From contig CAZJQS010000012.1 in assembly GCA_964548175.1 (NCBI GenBank), positions 41,125 through 105,124 on the forward strand: a stretch of 64,000 nt of DNA, written 5' to 3'. Positions 41,716 through 50,943 of the stretch are shown piece after piece. A program made the translations under genes and the position numbers. Source of the DNA: JANQPA01 sp964548175 (GTDB lineage: Bacteria; Bacteroidota; Bacteroidia; Chitinophagales; Saprospiraceae). How positions within the stretch are numbered: position 1 is the stretch's first letter; each line of letters starts with the position of its first letter. The notes beneath the pieces are model-generated. The model did not search any database, had not been told where the DNA came from, and saw nothing but the letters and a program-made list of their open reading frames with translations.

Positions 41716-43260
41716 ATGTGGTCTACACGCGCATCGTTCACCATCGTTTTGTTGGCATTGCTGACTACTGCAGCAGCTCAGCAGAACGTACAGGAAGCTT
41801 ATATCGAGCAGTACAAGGACATTGCTATCCGGGAAATGGAACGTTTTGGCATACCCGCCAGCATCAAACTGGCGCAGGGCATCCTGGAATCCAATTCGGG
41901 CAGAAGTGATCTGGCCTTAAAAGCCAATAACCACTTCGGCATCAAGATCTCCGGCAACTGGAGCGGGCAGCTTTTTCCCAAATTAGACGATGAATACGAC
42001 GAATACGGCAACCCTATACCCTCCTACTTCAGGGTGTATCCTTCTGCGGAAGACTCCTATGCCGATCATTCCCATTTCCTGCAAAAACCTCGCTACGCCT
42101 CCCTGTTTGCCATGAGCAACCCGGATTATAAAAAATGGGCCCATGGTCTGCAACAGGCCGGCTACGCCACCAACCCCGCCTACGCCCAGAAGCTCATCAG
42201 CATCATCGAACGGCACAGGCTTTATCAATACGATCGTTTTGCCAACCAGAACAACGACCTGCTGGTGGCCGACAATACCACCGTTCCACCCGGAAAAAAA
42301 CCGGAACTCTCCGCAGAAGCATCCGGCGAAGTATCGCAGGAAGCCGATGACCGGTTCTCGGCCGAAGCGGACGGCCCCAGGGAAAAGTTTAACATCTCTC
42401 CTGAGGAAGCAGACATTTCCTTCCCCCCCTTACCCAAACCCTCTGATCAGGAGCAGGTATCTTCAGGCATCCTGGTCAAAAATGACGTCAAATACGTCGT
42501 GCTCGGCCAGGCCAACCAAACCATCGGGCAGGTGGCGGAAGCCCTGCGCTATTCGACCAATTCCTTACTGGAGTACAACGACCATATTTACAGCGAAGAA
42601 CAAAAGCTCGCCGCCGGCACCATCATTTACTTGCAGCCCAAAAGAAAGTCCTTCCGCGGAAAGTCCCTCTGGCATGTCGTCAGCGAGGGCGAAAGCATGC
42701 TAGACATTTCCAATGTGTACGCCCTCGACCTCGGCAAGCTGCTGGAACGCAACCTGCTGAACCCTGACCAGGAACCTGCTCCCGGCGAACGGATCAAACT
42801 CAGAGGCAGCAATGTCGATCAGGCGCCCAAACTGGCTGCGGCCAACCCGGATATTTTCGGACAATTGGTCAAAGAACAACCTCAGGAAAAACCGAGCCGC
42901 CCCTACAGTCCGGGTAATCCTGCACTCAACGACCCTTTCGGTCCCGCTACCCTTAAAGTAGATTCCAACGGCCAAAAGATCAATAAGGACATTCCACAAG
43001 ATGGGGCTTCCATTAACACCCCCGTCCTGAAAAATACCGACCTCATTCCTTTAGATCACCTGAATCTGACCGGACAGGCCATCACCTTGTACAAAGTCGA
43101 GCAGGGAGACACCCTTTGGCGCATTTCCAAAAAGTATCAGACCTCTGTCGACCAGATCAAAAACTTTAACCGCCTGACTTCGGACACCATCAGAACAGGT
43201 ATGGAGCTTCGGGTAAAAGGCGCCGGGGAAAAAGTAATTGGGCTTAGTAAAGAATTTTAG
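41716..43260 (+). CDS. Glucosaminidase (GH73) with LysM repeats
   Basis: 514 residues with a signal peptide (MWSTRASFTIVLLALLTTAA then AQQ). The GH73-type lytic domain is near 30-170: IPASIKLAQGILESNSGRSD carries the putative catalytic Glu, followed by NNHFGIKIS and YRVYPSAEDSYADHS-type motifs. After a low-complexity Glu/Pro linker come LysM-like modules at about 258-305, 315-360 and 455-505 (last: YKVEQGDTLWRISKKYQ). It would cleave peptidoglycan N-acetylglucosaminyl bonds in cell separation or turnover. Confidence 0.85.
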   Translation: MWSTRASFTIVLLALLTTAAAQQNVQEAYIEQYKDIAIREMERFGIPASIKLAQGILESNSGRSDLALKANNHFGIKISGNWSGQLFPKLDDEYDEYGNPIPSYFRVYPSAEDSYADHSHFLQKPRYASLFAMSNPDYKKWAHGLQQAGYATNPAYAQKLISIIERHRLYQYDRFANQNNDLLVADNTTVPPGKKPELSAEASGEVSQEADDRFSAEADGPREKFNISPEEADISFPPLPKPSDQEQVSSGILVKNDVKYVVLGQANQTIGQVAEALRYSTNSLLEYNDHIYSEEQKLAAGTIIYLQPKRKSFRGKSLWHVVSEGESMLDISNVYALDLGKLLERNLLNPDQEPAPGERIKLRGSNVDQAPKLAAANPDIFGQLVKEQPQEKPSRPYSPGNPALNDPFGPATLKVDSNGQKINKDIPQDGASINTPVLKNTDLIPLDHLNLTGQAITLYKVEQGDTLWRISKKYQTSVDQIKNFNRLTSDTIRTGMELRVKGAGEKVIGLSKEF

Positions 43261-43292
43261 CTAAATTTGAAGAGTCATCTTTGTTGAGCAGA

Positions 43293-43350
43293 TTTTTTTT
43301 CACGCAGATTTCGCCAATACTTCCATTTGCGAAATCTGCGTGAAAAAAAA
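43293..43350. repeat. 22-bp perfect inverted repeat, T8...A8
   Basis: Arms 43293-43314 and 43329-43350 with core CACGCAGATTTCGC, loop 14 bases. As at 33669, T-run and A-run are in the reverse order for an intrinsic terminator. CACGCAGATTTCGC-type words are common in dispersed repeats of this phylum. Confidence 0.8.
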
Positions 43351-43385
43351 CGCTCAATCCTTATTGCCCATTAAAAGATTTGATC

Positions 43386-45050
43386 ATGAAACTTCCCTGC
43401 TCAATTGTCTGTTTGTTCGTCATAACGAGCCTGTTTCTCCAAAGCTGCCAATCCGATTCCAGTCAAGCTGCGAAGGAGAGCCCAAGCTACCATCTTGGTG
43501 ATGCCCGTCTGGAAGTCACCGGCGCCGAAACGGCCGTTCCTTTTTTTCAGGAAGGACTGTTATTGCTGCACAGCTTCGAATATGCCGATGCCCGGGCGGC
43601 CTTTCAAAAGGCAAGCGAAGAAGACCCGGATTTTGTGATGGCCTATTGGGGAGAAGCCATGACCCACAACCGCGGCCTCTGGCGGAGTCAGGATTATGAG
43701 GAGGGTCAGGCGGTACTGGCCAAACTGGGGAATACTACGGAAGAGCGCATGAGCAAAGCAGCGACGGAACTGGAAAAAGACTTGCTCCGTGGCGTGGAGA
43801 TCCTTTACGGCGAAGGCGACAAGTACGAGCGCGATAAGGCCTATGCCGATCATATGGAAAAATTGCACAAAAAAAACCCGGACCATCAGGAGGTAGCCGC
43901 TTTTTATGCGCTTTCCCTGCTGGGCTCCGTGCCTGTCGGTCGCGATGAGGAAGTCTATGAGCAAAGCGCCGCCATTGCACAGAGTATTCTGATCGAAAAT
44001 CCGAACCACCCCGGCGCCCTGCATTACCTGATCCATTCTTACGATGATCCCAACCATGCCGTTAAAGCCATTACTGCGGCCAACAGCTACGCCAAGGTCG
44101 CTCCCGATGCCGCCCATGCCTTGCATATGCCCTCTCACATCTATGTGGCCATGGGCATGTGGAATGAGGTGGTCAATTCGAATATCGACTCCTACAACGC
44201 CAGCGTTAACCGGATGGAACGAAAAGGTATGGGCAATGACGCCCGCTCCTATCACGCCTTCCACTGGCTGATGTACGGGTATCTGCAGCAAGGAAAAACG
44301 GAAAAAGCCCGCCGGATCATGGACGAAATGGTTCAGTATACTAACGAGACGCCTTCCAACAATGCTCGTTCTTACCTCATCCGTATGAAAGGCAATTACC
44401 TGGTGGAAACCGGCAATTGGAGCAGCGATCTGGCCGATATCGAGATCGATAAGAAAGGGCTCAACATCAGCCTGCAAGCCATGAACAACTTTACCGACGG
44501 CATGATCGCTTTTCACCAAAAAGACAAAAAAGCACTGGAGAGCCTGATCAAAAACATGGAAAAAGACCGCGACAACGCTGCCGTCCTGATCAGCGATGAG
44601 GGTACACCCATGTGCAATGCCGGCGGCTCAAATCGCAGTCTGCCCAATCAGCTGGATCTCGACCAGGCTCAGATCTTTGCTTACGAACTGGAGGCTCTGC
44701 TCGCTATGCTTGATAACGATACAGATAAAGCGGAAAGTTTCCTCCAAAAAGCTACTGAGCTGGAACGCGATGCCAGCTATGCTTACGGCCCGCCCGCCAT
44801 TACCATGCCGACCTTCGAATTGTACGGTCAGTGGCTGCTGGAGCAAAATCGCCCGGAGGAGGCATTAACGCAATATGAATACGCCCTGAAAAGAGGTCCT
44901 AAACGACAGCTGGCGCTCAAAGGGAAGCGAAAAGCAGCAGAGGTGTTGGGGAAGGAAGAAATAGTAAAGGAAGTAGAAGGCATACTGTCTGATATTGAGG
45001 AAAAAGCTAAGCAGATGGATGGTGATAAAAAATGGCTGACGGCCGGTTAA
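43386..45050 (+). CDS. TPR lipoprotein of a conserved family
   Basis: 554 residues from ATG 43386. The signal ends at lipobox LFLQSC (near residue 20). TPR-like repeats cover most of the protein, starting EGLLLLHSFEYADARAAFQ. The family marks HPGALHYLIHSYDDPNHA and AAHALHMPSHIYVAMGMW contain several conserved His/Asp that look like a metal or ligand site, which is unusual for a plain scaffold. Homologues occur across Bacteroidota and Planctomycetota without assigned function. It ends 4 bp inside the convergent sulfotransferase gene. Confidence 0.78.
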   Translation: MKLPCSIVCLFVITSLFLQSCQSDSSQAAKESPSYHLGDARLEVTGAETAVPFFQEGLLLLHSFEYADARAAFQKASEEDPDFVMAYWGEAMTHNRGLWRSQDYEEGQAVLAKLGNTTEERMSKAATELEKDLLRGVEILYGEGDKYERDKAYADHMEKLHKKNPDHQEVAAFYALSLLGSVPVGRDEEVYEQSAAIAQSILIENPNHPGALHYLIHSYDDPNHAVKAITAANSYAKVAPDAAHALHMPSHIYVAMGMWNEVVNSNIDSYNASVNRMERKGMGNDARSYHAFHWLMYGYLQQGKTEKARRIMDEMVQYTNETPSNNARSYLIRMKGNYLVETGNWSSDLADIEIDKKGLNISLQAMNNFTDGMIAFHQKDKKALESLIKNMEKDRDNAAVLISDEGTPMCNAGGSNRSLPNQLDLDQAQIFAYELEALLAMLDNDTDKAESFLQKATELERDASYAYGPPAITMPTFELYGQWLLEQNRPEEALTQYEYALKRGPKRQLALKGKRKAAEVLGKEEIVKEVEGILSDIEEKAKQMDGDKKWLTAG

Positions 45051-45640
45051 GTTAAGGAGCGGCTAAACTGATACCCAAAATACTCAATATCCCTTTTACA
45101 GTATTTTTCGACCAAATATCGCCCTTTTTCCGTGTAATAAAGGCTGTAATCCCTGGGGGCCGTCTCGTTTACCCAGGGGATTTGATCACCGGATAGGCCG
45201 ATAACTCGAAAGATATCTTTGAGGTCTTTTTCAAAATGTTCATACCGCCCTATTCGATCCACCAAGATTTCCCCTTTTTCGTCTGAGAAAAAGTCAAGCT
45301 GATTGGCATGAAAGTGTTCGTCCAACCCGATGCTATGAACAAGCAGGGATTCTAAATACTTTTCAAAATGCTTGGATTCTTGCTGAATGGGTTCATTCCG
45401 GCCCTTTTGTAATAAAGTATACCAGGACAACAGGCGGTCCCAGGGGTTTCTTACAAAGCCGAATTTGAAATAATCTTCGTATTGAAAAAGGAACTCCTTT
45501 TCCCGGGATCGAAAATTGCCATGCGCCGCAACTTCTTCCATCCCTTTTCCTGCTTTTTGCCACAAAAGGTTACTGATGGTGGTTCCACCGGTGCGATGTA
45601 CATGGATGAAGATGGCTTTGAAATCGTGAGCGATGAGCAT
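45047..45640 (-). CDS. Sulfotransferase (family 2-like)
   Basis: 197 residues. The PAPS 5'-phosphosulfate loop is in FIHVHRTGGTTI (family usually HIPKTAGTS) and the 3'-phosphate site in FVRNPWDRLLSWY. Total length is near the lower limit for the family. It should transfer sulfate from PAPS to a carbohydrate or other hydroxyl, in line with marine or EPS-forming Saprospiria; acceptor unknown. It follows the adenosine deaminase gene by 6 bp on minus, so is possibly co-transcribed. Confidence 0.8.
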   Translation of the reverse strand: MLIAHDFKAIFIHVHRTGGTTISNLLWQKAGKGMEEVAAHGNFRSREKEFLFQYEDYFKFGFVRNPWDRLLSWYTLLQKGRNEPIQQESKHFEKYLESLLVHSIGLDEHFHANQLDFFSDEKGEILVDRIGRYEHFEKDLKDIFRVIGLSGDQIPWVNETAPRDYSLYYTEKGRYLVEKYCKRDIEYFGYQFSRSLT

Positions 45641-45646
45641 GCAGCC

Positions 45647-47125
45647 TTATCTCGTTTTAAACTGTATCAACTTCCTCATCCTCGGTAGTTCCTCCATTTC
45701 ACTGATCACCTTTTTCTCAAAACCCCTAAAAGCCTGTGCTAATCGATCCATGACCATTTGTTTCACTGCCGGCTCCTCGATAAAGCTCAATTCGATACTA
45801 TTGAAGGCTAATTGTTTGATGTCCTGGTAGGTGAAAAAGGGATAACGTTCGCAAAGCAATTTGTACTGATCTGTCAGGGTAGTCCTCAGAATGCCGGCAT
45901 CGTCTGTTGAAAGAACCATGGGCACATCATGATAGTAATAAAGGCTGATGGGATGCTCGTCTCCCTCCACCCCCAGGATAAATTCGTTGCTGCTGAGGTT
46001 GATCTCCACGGCTCTTTGTTGTTCTCGCATAGTATACAGCACCCTTTCGCTCGCCGATTCGTAAGCGATGTCTACGCCATGCCCGATACGGCCGGCGCCG
46101 GCAATAAAGAGGGCGTCCGTAATGTGAAAGTCAAGGTCGACAGGATTGGCCAGGTCAGGGGTCAACTCACCGGCATGGGCGGCAATTTTTACCGCAGGAT
46201 ATTTTTTATGAAAAAAAGCAAACAGCTGCATATGCAGCCAGTAGTCCCGAATGGCCATAAAATGATGCTCCGGCGCTACAATGTTAACCCCTACCACCAG
46301 GGGACTGGTTTCGGCAGACAAAAAAGACAACATCAGCGCTTTGAATACGCTCACCGGAGGAACGACCCTCACCGCATAATTCTGATATCGAATGGTAAAT
46401 AGCGAATCGTCCAGTTGAAGCTGCTCGTGATAATTCCGGATCATCGCGTTATGCGCGGAGGCGCAAGGTTCAGCAGCAGATTGAAAACCCTCGTACAGGT
46501 TTTCCAGTAACGCATGCAGAGCAATACTGTCTTGTCTTTCTCCCAGGCTCAGCAGCTGGGCGTTCAAAGCCGCCGCCTGCTGCAATCCGGCATCGCAATC
46601 CACCGAAGTGAACATGGTTTCGAGGTACTGCACATTTTCTTCAAGGGCAATTTGCTTAAGCACTTTCAACCCTTGTTTGTAGGTTTGATCTTTGACGTAG
46701 CCGAATTTCCCAAAAGCATCGAAAAACTGGTCGCTCGGATCTTCCCCGCTAAACTCCCGGATGGACCATTCGCGGATCAGATCGTCGCGCACCTGATCCA
46801 GCAGCCGGTTTTGCTGCAACAGCTCAAAATTCATCCAGCGCTGCCGCTCGTCCCGGTTTCGGGGAGGTTCCGGTCTGACCTGTAGCGTTCGATATTCGAT
46901 CCAAAGGTTTTCCAAAGCATAATCCACATAGACTTCCGTCGGCACCGAACCGCTGTAGTGGTGGTGCAGATCTCCGCCCTTGGGCATATGTTTGAAGAAT
47001 TCGGTGAGCATAGCTTCATCCGATCGGAAATGATCCAAAAAGCGATCAATACTGGCGATAGTGTCTACAGGCATTTGCCCGAAGGAAAACAAGGGAAGGA
47101 GAAGGAACAAAAAGATTCTTTGCAT
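45647..47125 (-). CDS. Secreted adenosine deaminase (ADGF/CECR1-like)
   Basis: Start set at ATG 47125 (MQRIFLFLLLPLFSFGQ), giving a signal peptide and 492 residues. The amidohydrolase residues of adenosine deaminase are present: GGDLHHHYSG (zinc His pair), KIAAHAGEL (His and catalytic Glu), IGHGVDIAYE and LSTDDAGILRTTL (Asp pair). The length and N-terminal PRB-like region before the barrel fit ADGF-type enzymes, which deaminate extracellular adenosine to inosine. It might scavenge nucleosides in the periplasm or outside the cell. Followed by a sulfotransferase gene. Confidence 0.85.
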   Translation of the reverse strand: MQRIFLFLLLPLFSFGQMPVDTIASIDRFLDHFRSDEAMLTEFFKHMPKGGDLHHHYSGSVPTEVYVDYALENLWIEYRTLQVRPEPPRNRDERQRWMNFELLQQNRLLDQVRDDLIREWSIREFSGEDPSDQFFDAFGKFGYVKDQTYKQGLKVLKQIALEENVQYLETMFTSVDCDAGLQQAAALNAQLLSLGERQDSIALHALLENLYEGFQSAAEPCASAHNAMIRNYHEQLQLDDSLFTIRYQNYAVRVVPPVSVFKALMLSFLSAETSPLVVGVNIVAPEHHFMAIRDYWLHMQLFAFFHKKYPAVKIAAHAGELTPDLANPVDLDFHITDALFIAGAGRIGHGVDIAYESASERVLYTMREQQRAVEINLSSNEFILGVEGDEHPISLYYYHDVPMVLSTDDAGILRTTLTDQYKLLCERYPFFTYQDIKQLAFNSIELSFIEEPAVKQMVMDRLAQAFRGFEKKVISEMEELPRMRKLIQFKTR

Positions 47126-47181
47126 GATAGAGGATATAGGGGAGTGGCAGCGGGGAGCAGGGCACGCCATTGCCACTCACT

Positions 47182-47766
47182 TTAGTATATTAAGTTCATA
47201 TCGTTTAGTACGGCATCCAAAATAGGATCTTCCCCTTCCAGGTATCCCTCTTTTAATTGATGACCATAAAGGCTGCCGATTACATTCCAATACGTGGCGT
47301 TCAGTCCGCCGCGCAGGTCTTTGATCAATTCATACAAAGGCGTGTCCAGTTCTTTCTCGATCATTTTAATCAGGAGCTTGCCCTGTATCTTGGTCAGTTT
47401 TTTCAATGGATCAGAAAACTCATCCTTGAGCTCTCTTTTCAGCTCGCGGATGTATTTTTTCTTTTTGCCTTTTTTCAAATCTTCGGTTTCTTCTTCCATT
47501 TTCCGGAAGACGCGGATCGCCTCCACGGCATAAGGATAGACCTTTGCGGCGTATTCCCGGTACTTATCGTATCGACGGCGATCTTCCTTGCTGTTAAAGA
47601 TGGCAAGAGAAGTGACGGGAATATCGGCAAAGGTAGCTAAAATAAGCGTATCCCCGCAATCATCGAAGGTATAGGGATAGTATTTGCCGTTGATTTCCAG
47701 AGTACCCTGTCCCTGTGCATACAGGCCGGCGAAGATCAGTACTAAAATGTTTATTAGGTTGCGCAT
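47182..47766 (-). CDS. DUF4294 family exported protein
   Basis: Start set at 47766 (MRNLINILVLIFAGLYAQG) for a signal peptide; 194 residues. The DUF4294 pattern is clear: EDRRRYDKYREYAAKVYPYA, KKKKYIRELKRELKDEF, KLTKIQGKLLIKMIEKEL and LKGGLNATYWN-like GGLNATYWNVIGSLYG. It is a small periplasmic protein restricted to Bacteroidota with no assigned role. Next to, but not overlapping, the adenosine deaminase gene (56 bp). Confidence 0.85.
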   Translation of the reverse strand: MRNLINILVLIFAGLYAQGQGTLEINGKYYPYTFDDCGDTLILATFADIPVTSLAIFNSKEDRRRYDKYREYAAKVYPYAVEAIRVFRKMEEETEDLKKGKKKKYIRELKRELKDEFSDPLKKLTKIQGKLLIKMIEKELDTPLYELIKDLRGGLNATYWNVIGSLYGHQLKEGYLEGEDPILDAVLNDMNLIY

Positions 47767-47857
47767 GCTCGCTGTCTTTGTCTTTTCAAAAATACCCTTT
47801 TGCAAACTTCAATATATAATAAAACCAACAACAATAGAAAGGTGTTTATTGCCTTGA

Positions 47858-49039
47858 ATGAATTACTTATTGAAGGCCATGCACCATAACGACAAAACCG
47901 CCTTTCTCGATCACGTCCAGGAAAGCTTCCAGTCCGGAACTTTGATAAAGCTTACGCTCAGCAAGCCGGCACAGAAAGCGGCGGAGCTGAAAAACCTATA
48001 CGTTCGTCCGGTGGACATCAAGGGGCAGCGCCGTTTTTCTTTCAAGTATCGTTACCAGACGAAAGATATCGTAAAAAACCATTTGTCTCAAGAGGCGATG
48101 GTGCTTTTAGACGAACGATTGGGCAACTCTTTCCTCGAAGCCAACCTGATCACGACACAGGCCGATCATCATCTTTTGTTCAGCAAAAAAAGGAAAGCGC
48201 GCCTGCTCACCAAACAGGCCAGCCAGAACGAAGCGCCCGACACGCATCACAACAAGCAAAAAAACCGCTTTATCAGGACAGAAGGCAATCCCTACCTCAA
48301 AGCCCTTGGCATTACCAATTCGGAGGGCGGAGTGCTGAAATCAGGACAAAAGAAGTTCCGCCAGATCAACAAATTCATTGAGATTATCGATGGGTTACTC
48401 CGCCAGCATCCGCTGCCTGAGAATCCCAGGATCGTAGATATGGGCTCCGGCAAGGGCTACCTCACTTTTGCGTTGTATGATCATCTGAGGCATCATCTCC
48501 ATCAAAAGGCAAAGGTGACCGGGATCGAGCTGCGGCAGGCTCTGGTCGATTTCTGCAATCAGCTGGCTCAGGAAGCCCGGTATGAGCAGCTGACCTTTAA
48601 GGCCATGGACATCGTGGATTACCCGGTCGATCAGATCGATATGCTCATCGCCTTGCACGCCTGCGACATCGCTACGGATATTGCCATTGCCCGCGGCATC
48701 CAAAGCGGTGCAGAGATCATTATAGTAGCGCCCTGCTGCCATAAACAAGTGCGTCAATGTATGGCGCCCACCGATATTTTTGGGACCATGCTCAAGCACG
48801 GTATCCTGCTGGAGCGCCAGGCCGAATTGCTTACCGACAGCATCCGATCGCTGTTATTGGAAGCACATGGATACCACACTAAAGTCTTTGAATTCATCTC
48901 CACGGAACATACCCCTAAAAATATGATGATCGTAGGTATGAAAGGAAAAGAGAAACCCGAAGCCCTGGAAACGATCATAGAATTGAAAAAACGCTTTGGA
49001 GTGAAGGAACACTATTTAGAGCAGTTGTTATCCCTGTAA
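47858..49039 (+). CDS. SAM-dependent methyltransferase (Methyltransf_32-like)
   Basis: 393 residues. An N-terminal region (1-170) of unknown type is rich in basic residues. The Rossmann methyltransferase domain is near 185-345: IVDMGSGKGYLTFAL (SAM loop), VTGIELRQALVDFC, ALHACDIATDIAI and the characteristic VAPCCHKQVR. The cysteine-rich CCH motif is found in GSTCD/Methyltransf_32 enzymes, some linked to RNA or rRNA methylation. Substrate unknown; the basic N-terminus would agree with RNA binding. Confidence 0.82.
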   Translation: MNYLLKAMHHNDKTAFLDHVQESFQSGTLIKLTLSKPAQKAAELKNLYVRPVDIKGQRRFSFKYRYQTKDIVKNHLSQEAMVLLDERLGNSFLEANLITTQADHHLLFSKKRKARLLTKQASQNEAPDTHHNKQKNRFIRTEGNPYLKALGITNSEGGVLKSGQKKFRQINKFIEIIDGLLRQHPLPENPRIVDMGSGKGYLTFALYDHLRHHLHQKAKVTGIELRQALVDFCNQLAQEARYEQLTFKAMDIVDYPVDQIDMLIALHACDIATDIAIARGIQSGAEIIIVAPCCHKQVRQCMAPTDIFGTMLKHGILLERQAELLTDSIRSLLLEAHGYHTKVFEFISTEHTPKNMMIVGMKGKEKPEALETIIELKKRFGVKEHYLEQLLSL

Positions 49040-49117
49040 GGGAAATAAAGGAGTCATCTGATTGGGAGAAGCTAAGCCCTTACAATAGCCTACAAAGGTC
49101 CGGATTGTCTTTTATTT

Positions 49118-50347
49118 TTACAAAAACGTCTCTCTTGCCGCTTTCATAGGAATGCCGATGCACTTCTTTTCCATATAAGCCATCATACGTTCGATGAGTT
49201 CCTGGGTTTGTTCATCCAGGACATCCATTTCCTTACGGAAAACCTCATTCAGTGCTTTAACTTTAACGGCTTTGATCTCGGTTGGGACTCTGCGCATGGC
49301 CAGTTCCAGCTGACGTTGTTTATACAGCATAGGAAAGCTTTCCAGGTAATCTTCCAGGATAGCCTGAGCGTTGACTACTTCATTTTCCCGGGCGGTCATG
49401 TTATCCTGAGCCAGGGAACGCAGACCTTCGATCTCGATATATTGCACATCAAAGTCCTCTACTATGCATCCCTCTACGTTATGCGGGATAGCCAGGTCGA
49501 TCACTACCTTCCGGCTGTCTTCACCTTGCAACAGGCGCCGGTACACATTTTTAGTAATGATCGGCTCTTTTAATGCAGTGCAAACGACAAGGCAGTCAAA
49601 TCCATTCTTATAGGAGTAGAGCTCATTTAAAGGAAAAGCATTTCCCTCCACCAGTTCTGCGACTTGCTGAGCTTTTTCTCTGGTTCTGTTGAAGACAGCT
49701 ACGTTGTAGAAGTTATGCTTAGCCAGGAACTTGGCCATCAGCTGGTTGGTCTGTCCGGCGCCTATGACCAGGATGCGGGCATCCTTTTTGACATTGGCGT
49801 TGAGTAGCTTCTGCGTGGCCAGGGAAACCACAGAAACCGGCTTGTCGCCGATCTGCGTATTGGAATAAACGGATTTAGCGGCTACAACAGCCTGATCCAT
49901 AGCCAGGCGGATATCGTCGCCAGTCAGATTCCACCCTTTGCATTGCTCATAAGCTTCTCTCAGCTGCCCAAGGATCTGGCGCTCTCCGATCACCAATGAA
50001 TCAATGGAAGCAGCAACATCAAACAAATGCTTCAGCGCACGTTCTCCCTGGTAGGTGAAAGTAACCTCGTCGACTTTTTCCTGCCACCCAGCAGAGAGCT
50101 CCGGGTTGATGTACTGAAAAAAGCGGGTGGTGAATTGACTATCGAGTTGCTGTTCGCTGGTAAAGAAATACATGACGCGGTTGCAGGTAGCAAGATACAT
50201 CAGCTCGGAAAAGCCGAAATCAGTCTTCATCTGCTCCAATTGCTGCTGCAGACCGGTATTCGGATCAGGCTTGATGACGAATCTACCGATATCTTTCAGG
50301 TTGATCCGCTTATGTGTAACGGTAATGATCTTGTATCTCTCTAACAT
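49118..50347 (-). CDS. hemA: Glutamyl-tRNA reductase
   Basis: 409 residues from ATG 50347 (MLERYKIITVTHKRINL). It reduces Glu-tRNA to glutamate-1-semialdehyde with NADPH, the first step of haem synthesis by the C5 route. The catalytic cysteine is in LATCNRVMYFF, the family signature in IGERQILGQLREAY, the NADPH loop in VIGAGQTNQLMAKFL and the C-terminal dimerisation helices near 310-409. No other hem genes are adjacent. A 593-bp region without genes precedes it. Confidence 0.92.
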   Translation of the reverse strand: MLERYKIITVTHKRINLKDIGRFVIKPDPNTGLQQQLEQMKTDFGFSELMYLATCNRVMYFFTSEQQLDSQFTTRFFQYINPELSAGWQEKVDEVTFTYQGERALKHLFDVAASIDSLVIGERQILGQLREAYEQCKGWNLTGDDIRLAMDQAVVAAKSVYSNTQIGDKPVSVVSLATQKLLNANVKKDARILVIGAGQTNQLMAKFLAKHNFYNVAVFNRTREKAQQVAELVEGNAFPLNELYSYKNGFDCLVVCTALKEPIITKNVYRRLLQGEDSRKVVIDLAIPHNVEGCIVEDFDVQYIEIEGLRSLAQDNMTARENEVVNAQAILEDYLESFPMLYKQRQLELAMRRVPTEIKAVKVKALNEVFRKEMDVLDEQTQELIERMMAYMEKKCIGIPMKAARETFL

Positions 50348-50735
50348 TTTGCTCGATAGTTTACGCAATGCAAAAATAAAATCCGGCTATTGACTGTATG
50401 TCATGTTTCGGTAAACAATGTTAAACAAAAAAAATATACGGCTTTTTTAAAAAAATCTGAATGTTGAAAAGGCCAAATGGGTTTTTACAAAAATCTGCTT
50501 AAAACTAAAAATTAAGAATAATTCCAAGGGTGATTTTTGTCAGAAAAAAAACAACACCGATGACGAATATCATCAATTTTCCTTATTAATAAGGCTTTTC
50601 AAGGATTTTTAGTTTTACCACCGCTATGAAAACGGGCCTGCGCAGGATGAATTTTGACAAAAGCATTACTTTACCACGTGAAAGCGCTTACCGTTTTGTT
50701 TAAGCTCAACACCTTTCCGAACAGGCAAACTATTT

Positions 50736-50943
50736 TAACGTGAGTTCGGAGATTCCCAAAGCCCCAGAGGGGCAAAATGTTGGTAGAAAAAATTGAAATT
50801 AAAGGATAGCGTGCCGTAGGTACGTCATATATTCCGTACCTACGGCACGGGTTTTTGTTGTTGCCCCTTTTTCCTACCAACATTCAGCCTCTAGCGGGGC
50901 TAGTTGGCTGATTACCAAAAGGGAAATCTCCGAACTTACGTTA
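50736..50943. repeat. Giant imperfect palindrome of two family C repeats
   Basis: The left half (50736-50822) is an inverted copy of 33797-33881 and the right half (about 50835-50943) is a diverged direct copy; the outer ends TAACGTGAGTTCGGAG and CTCCGAACTTACGTTA pair. The centre is a 15-bp perfect hairpin (50810-50824 with 50835-50849, CGTGCCGTAGGTACG). The right end contains the TAA of the SLC12-type transporter. The rest of 50348-50735 has no gene that I recognise. Confidence 0.85.
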
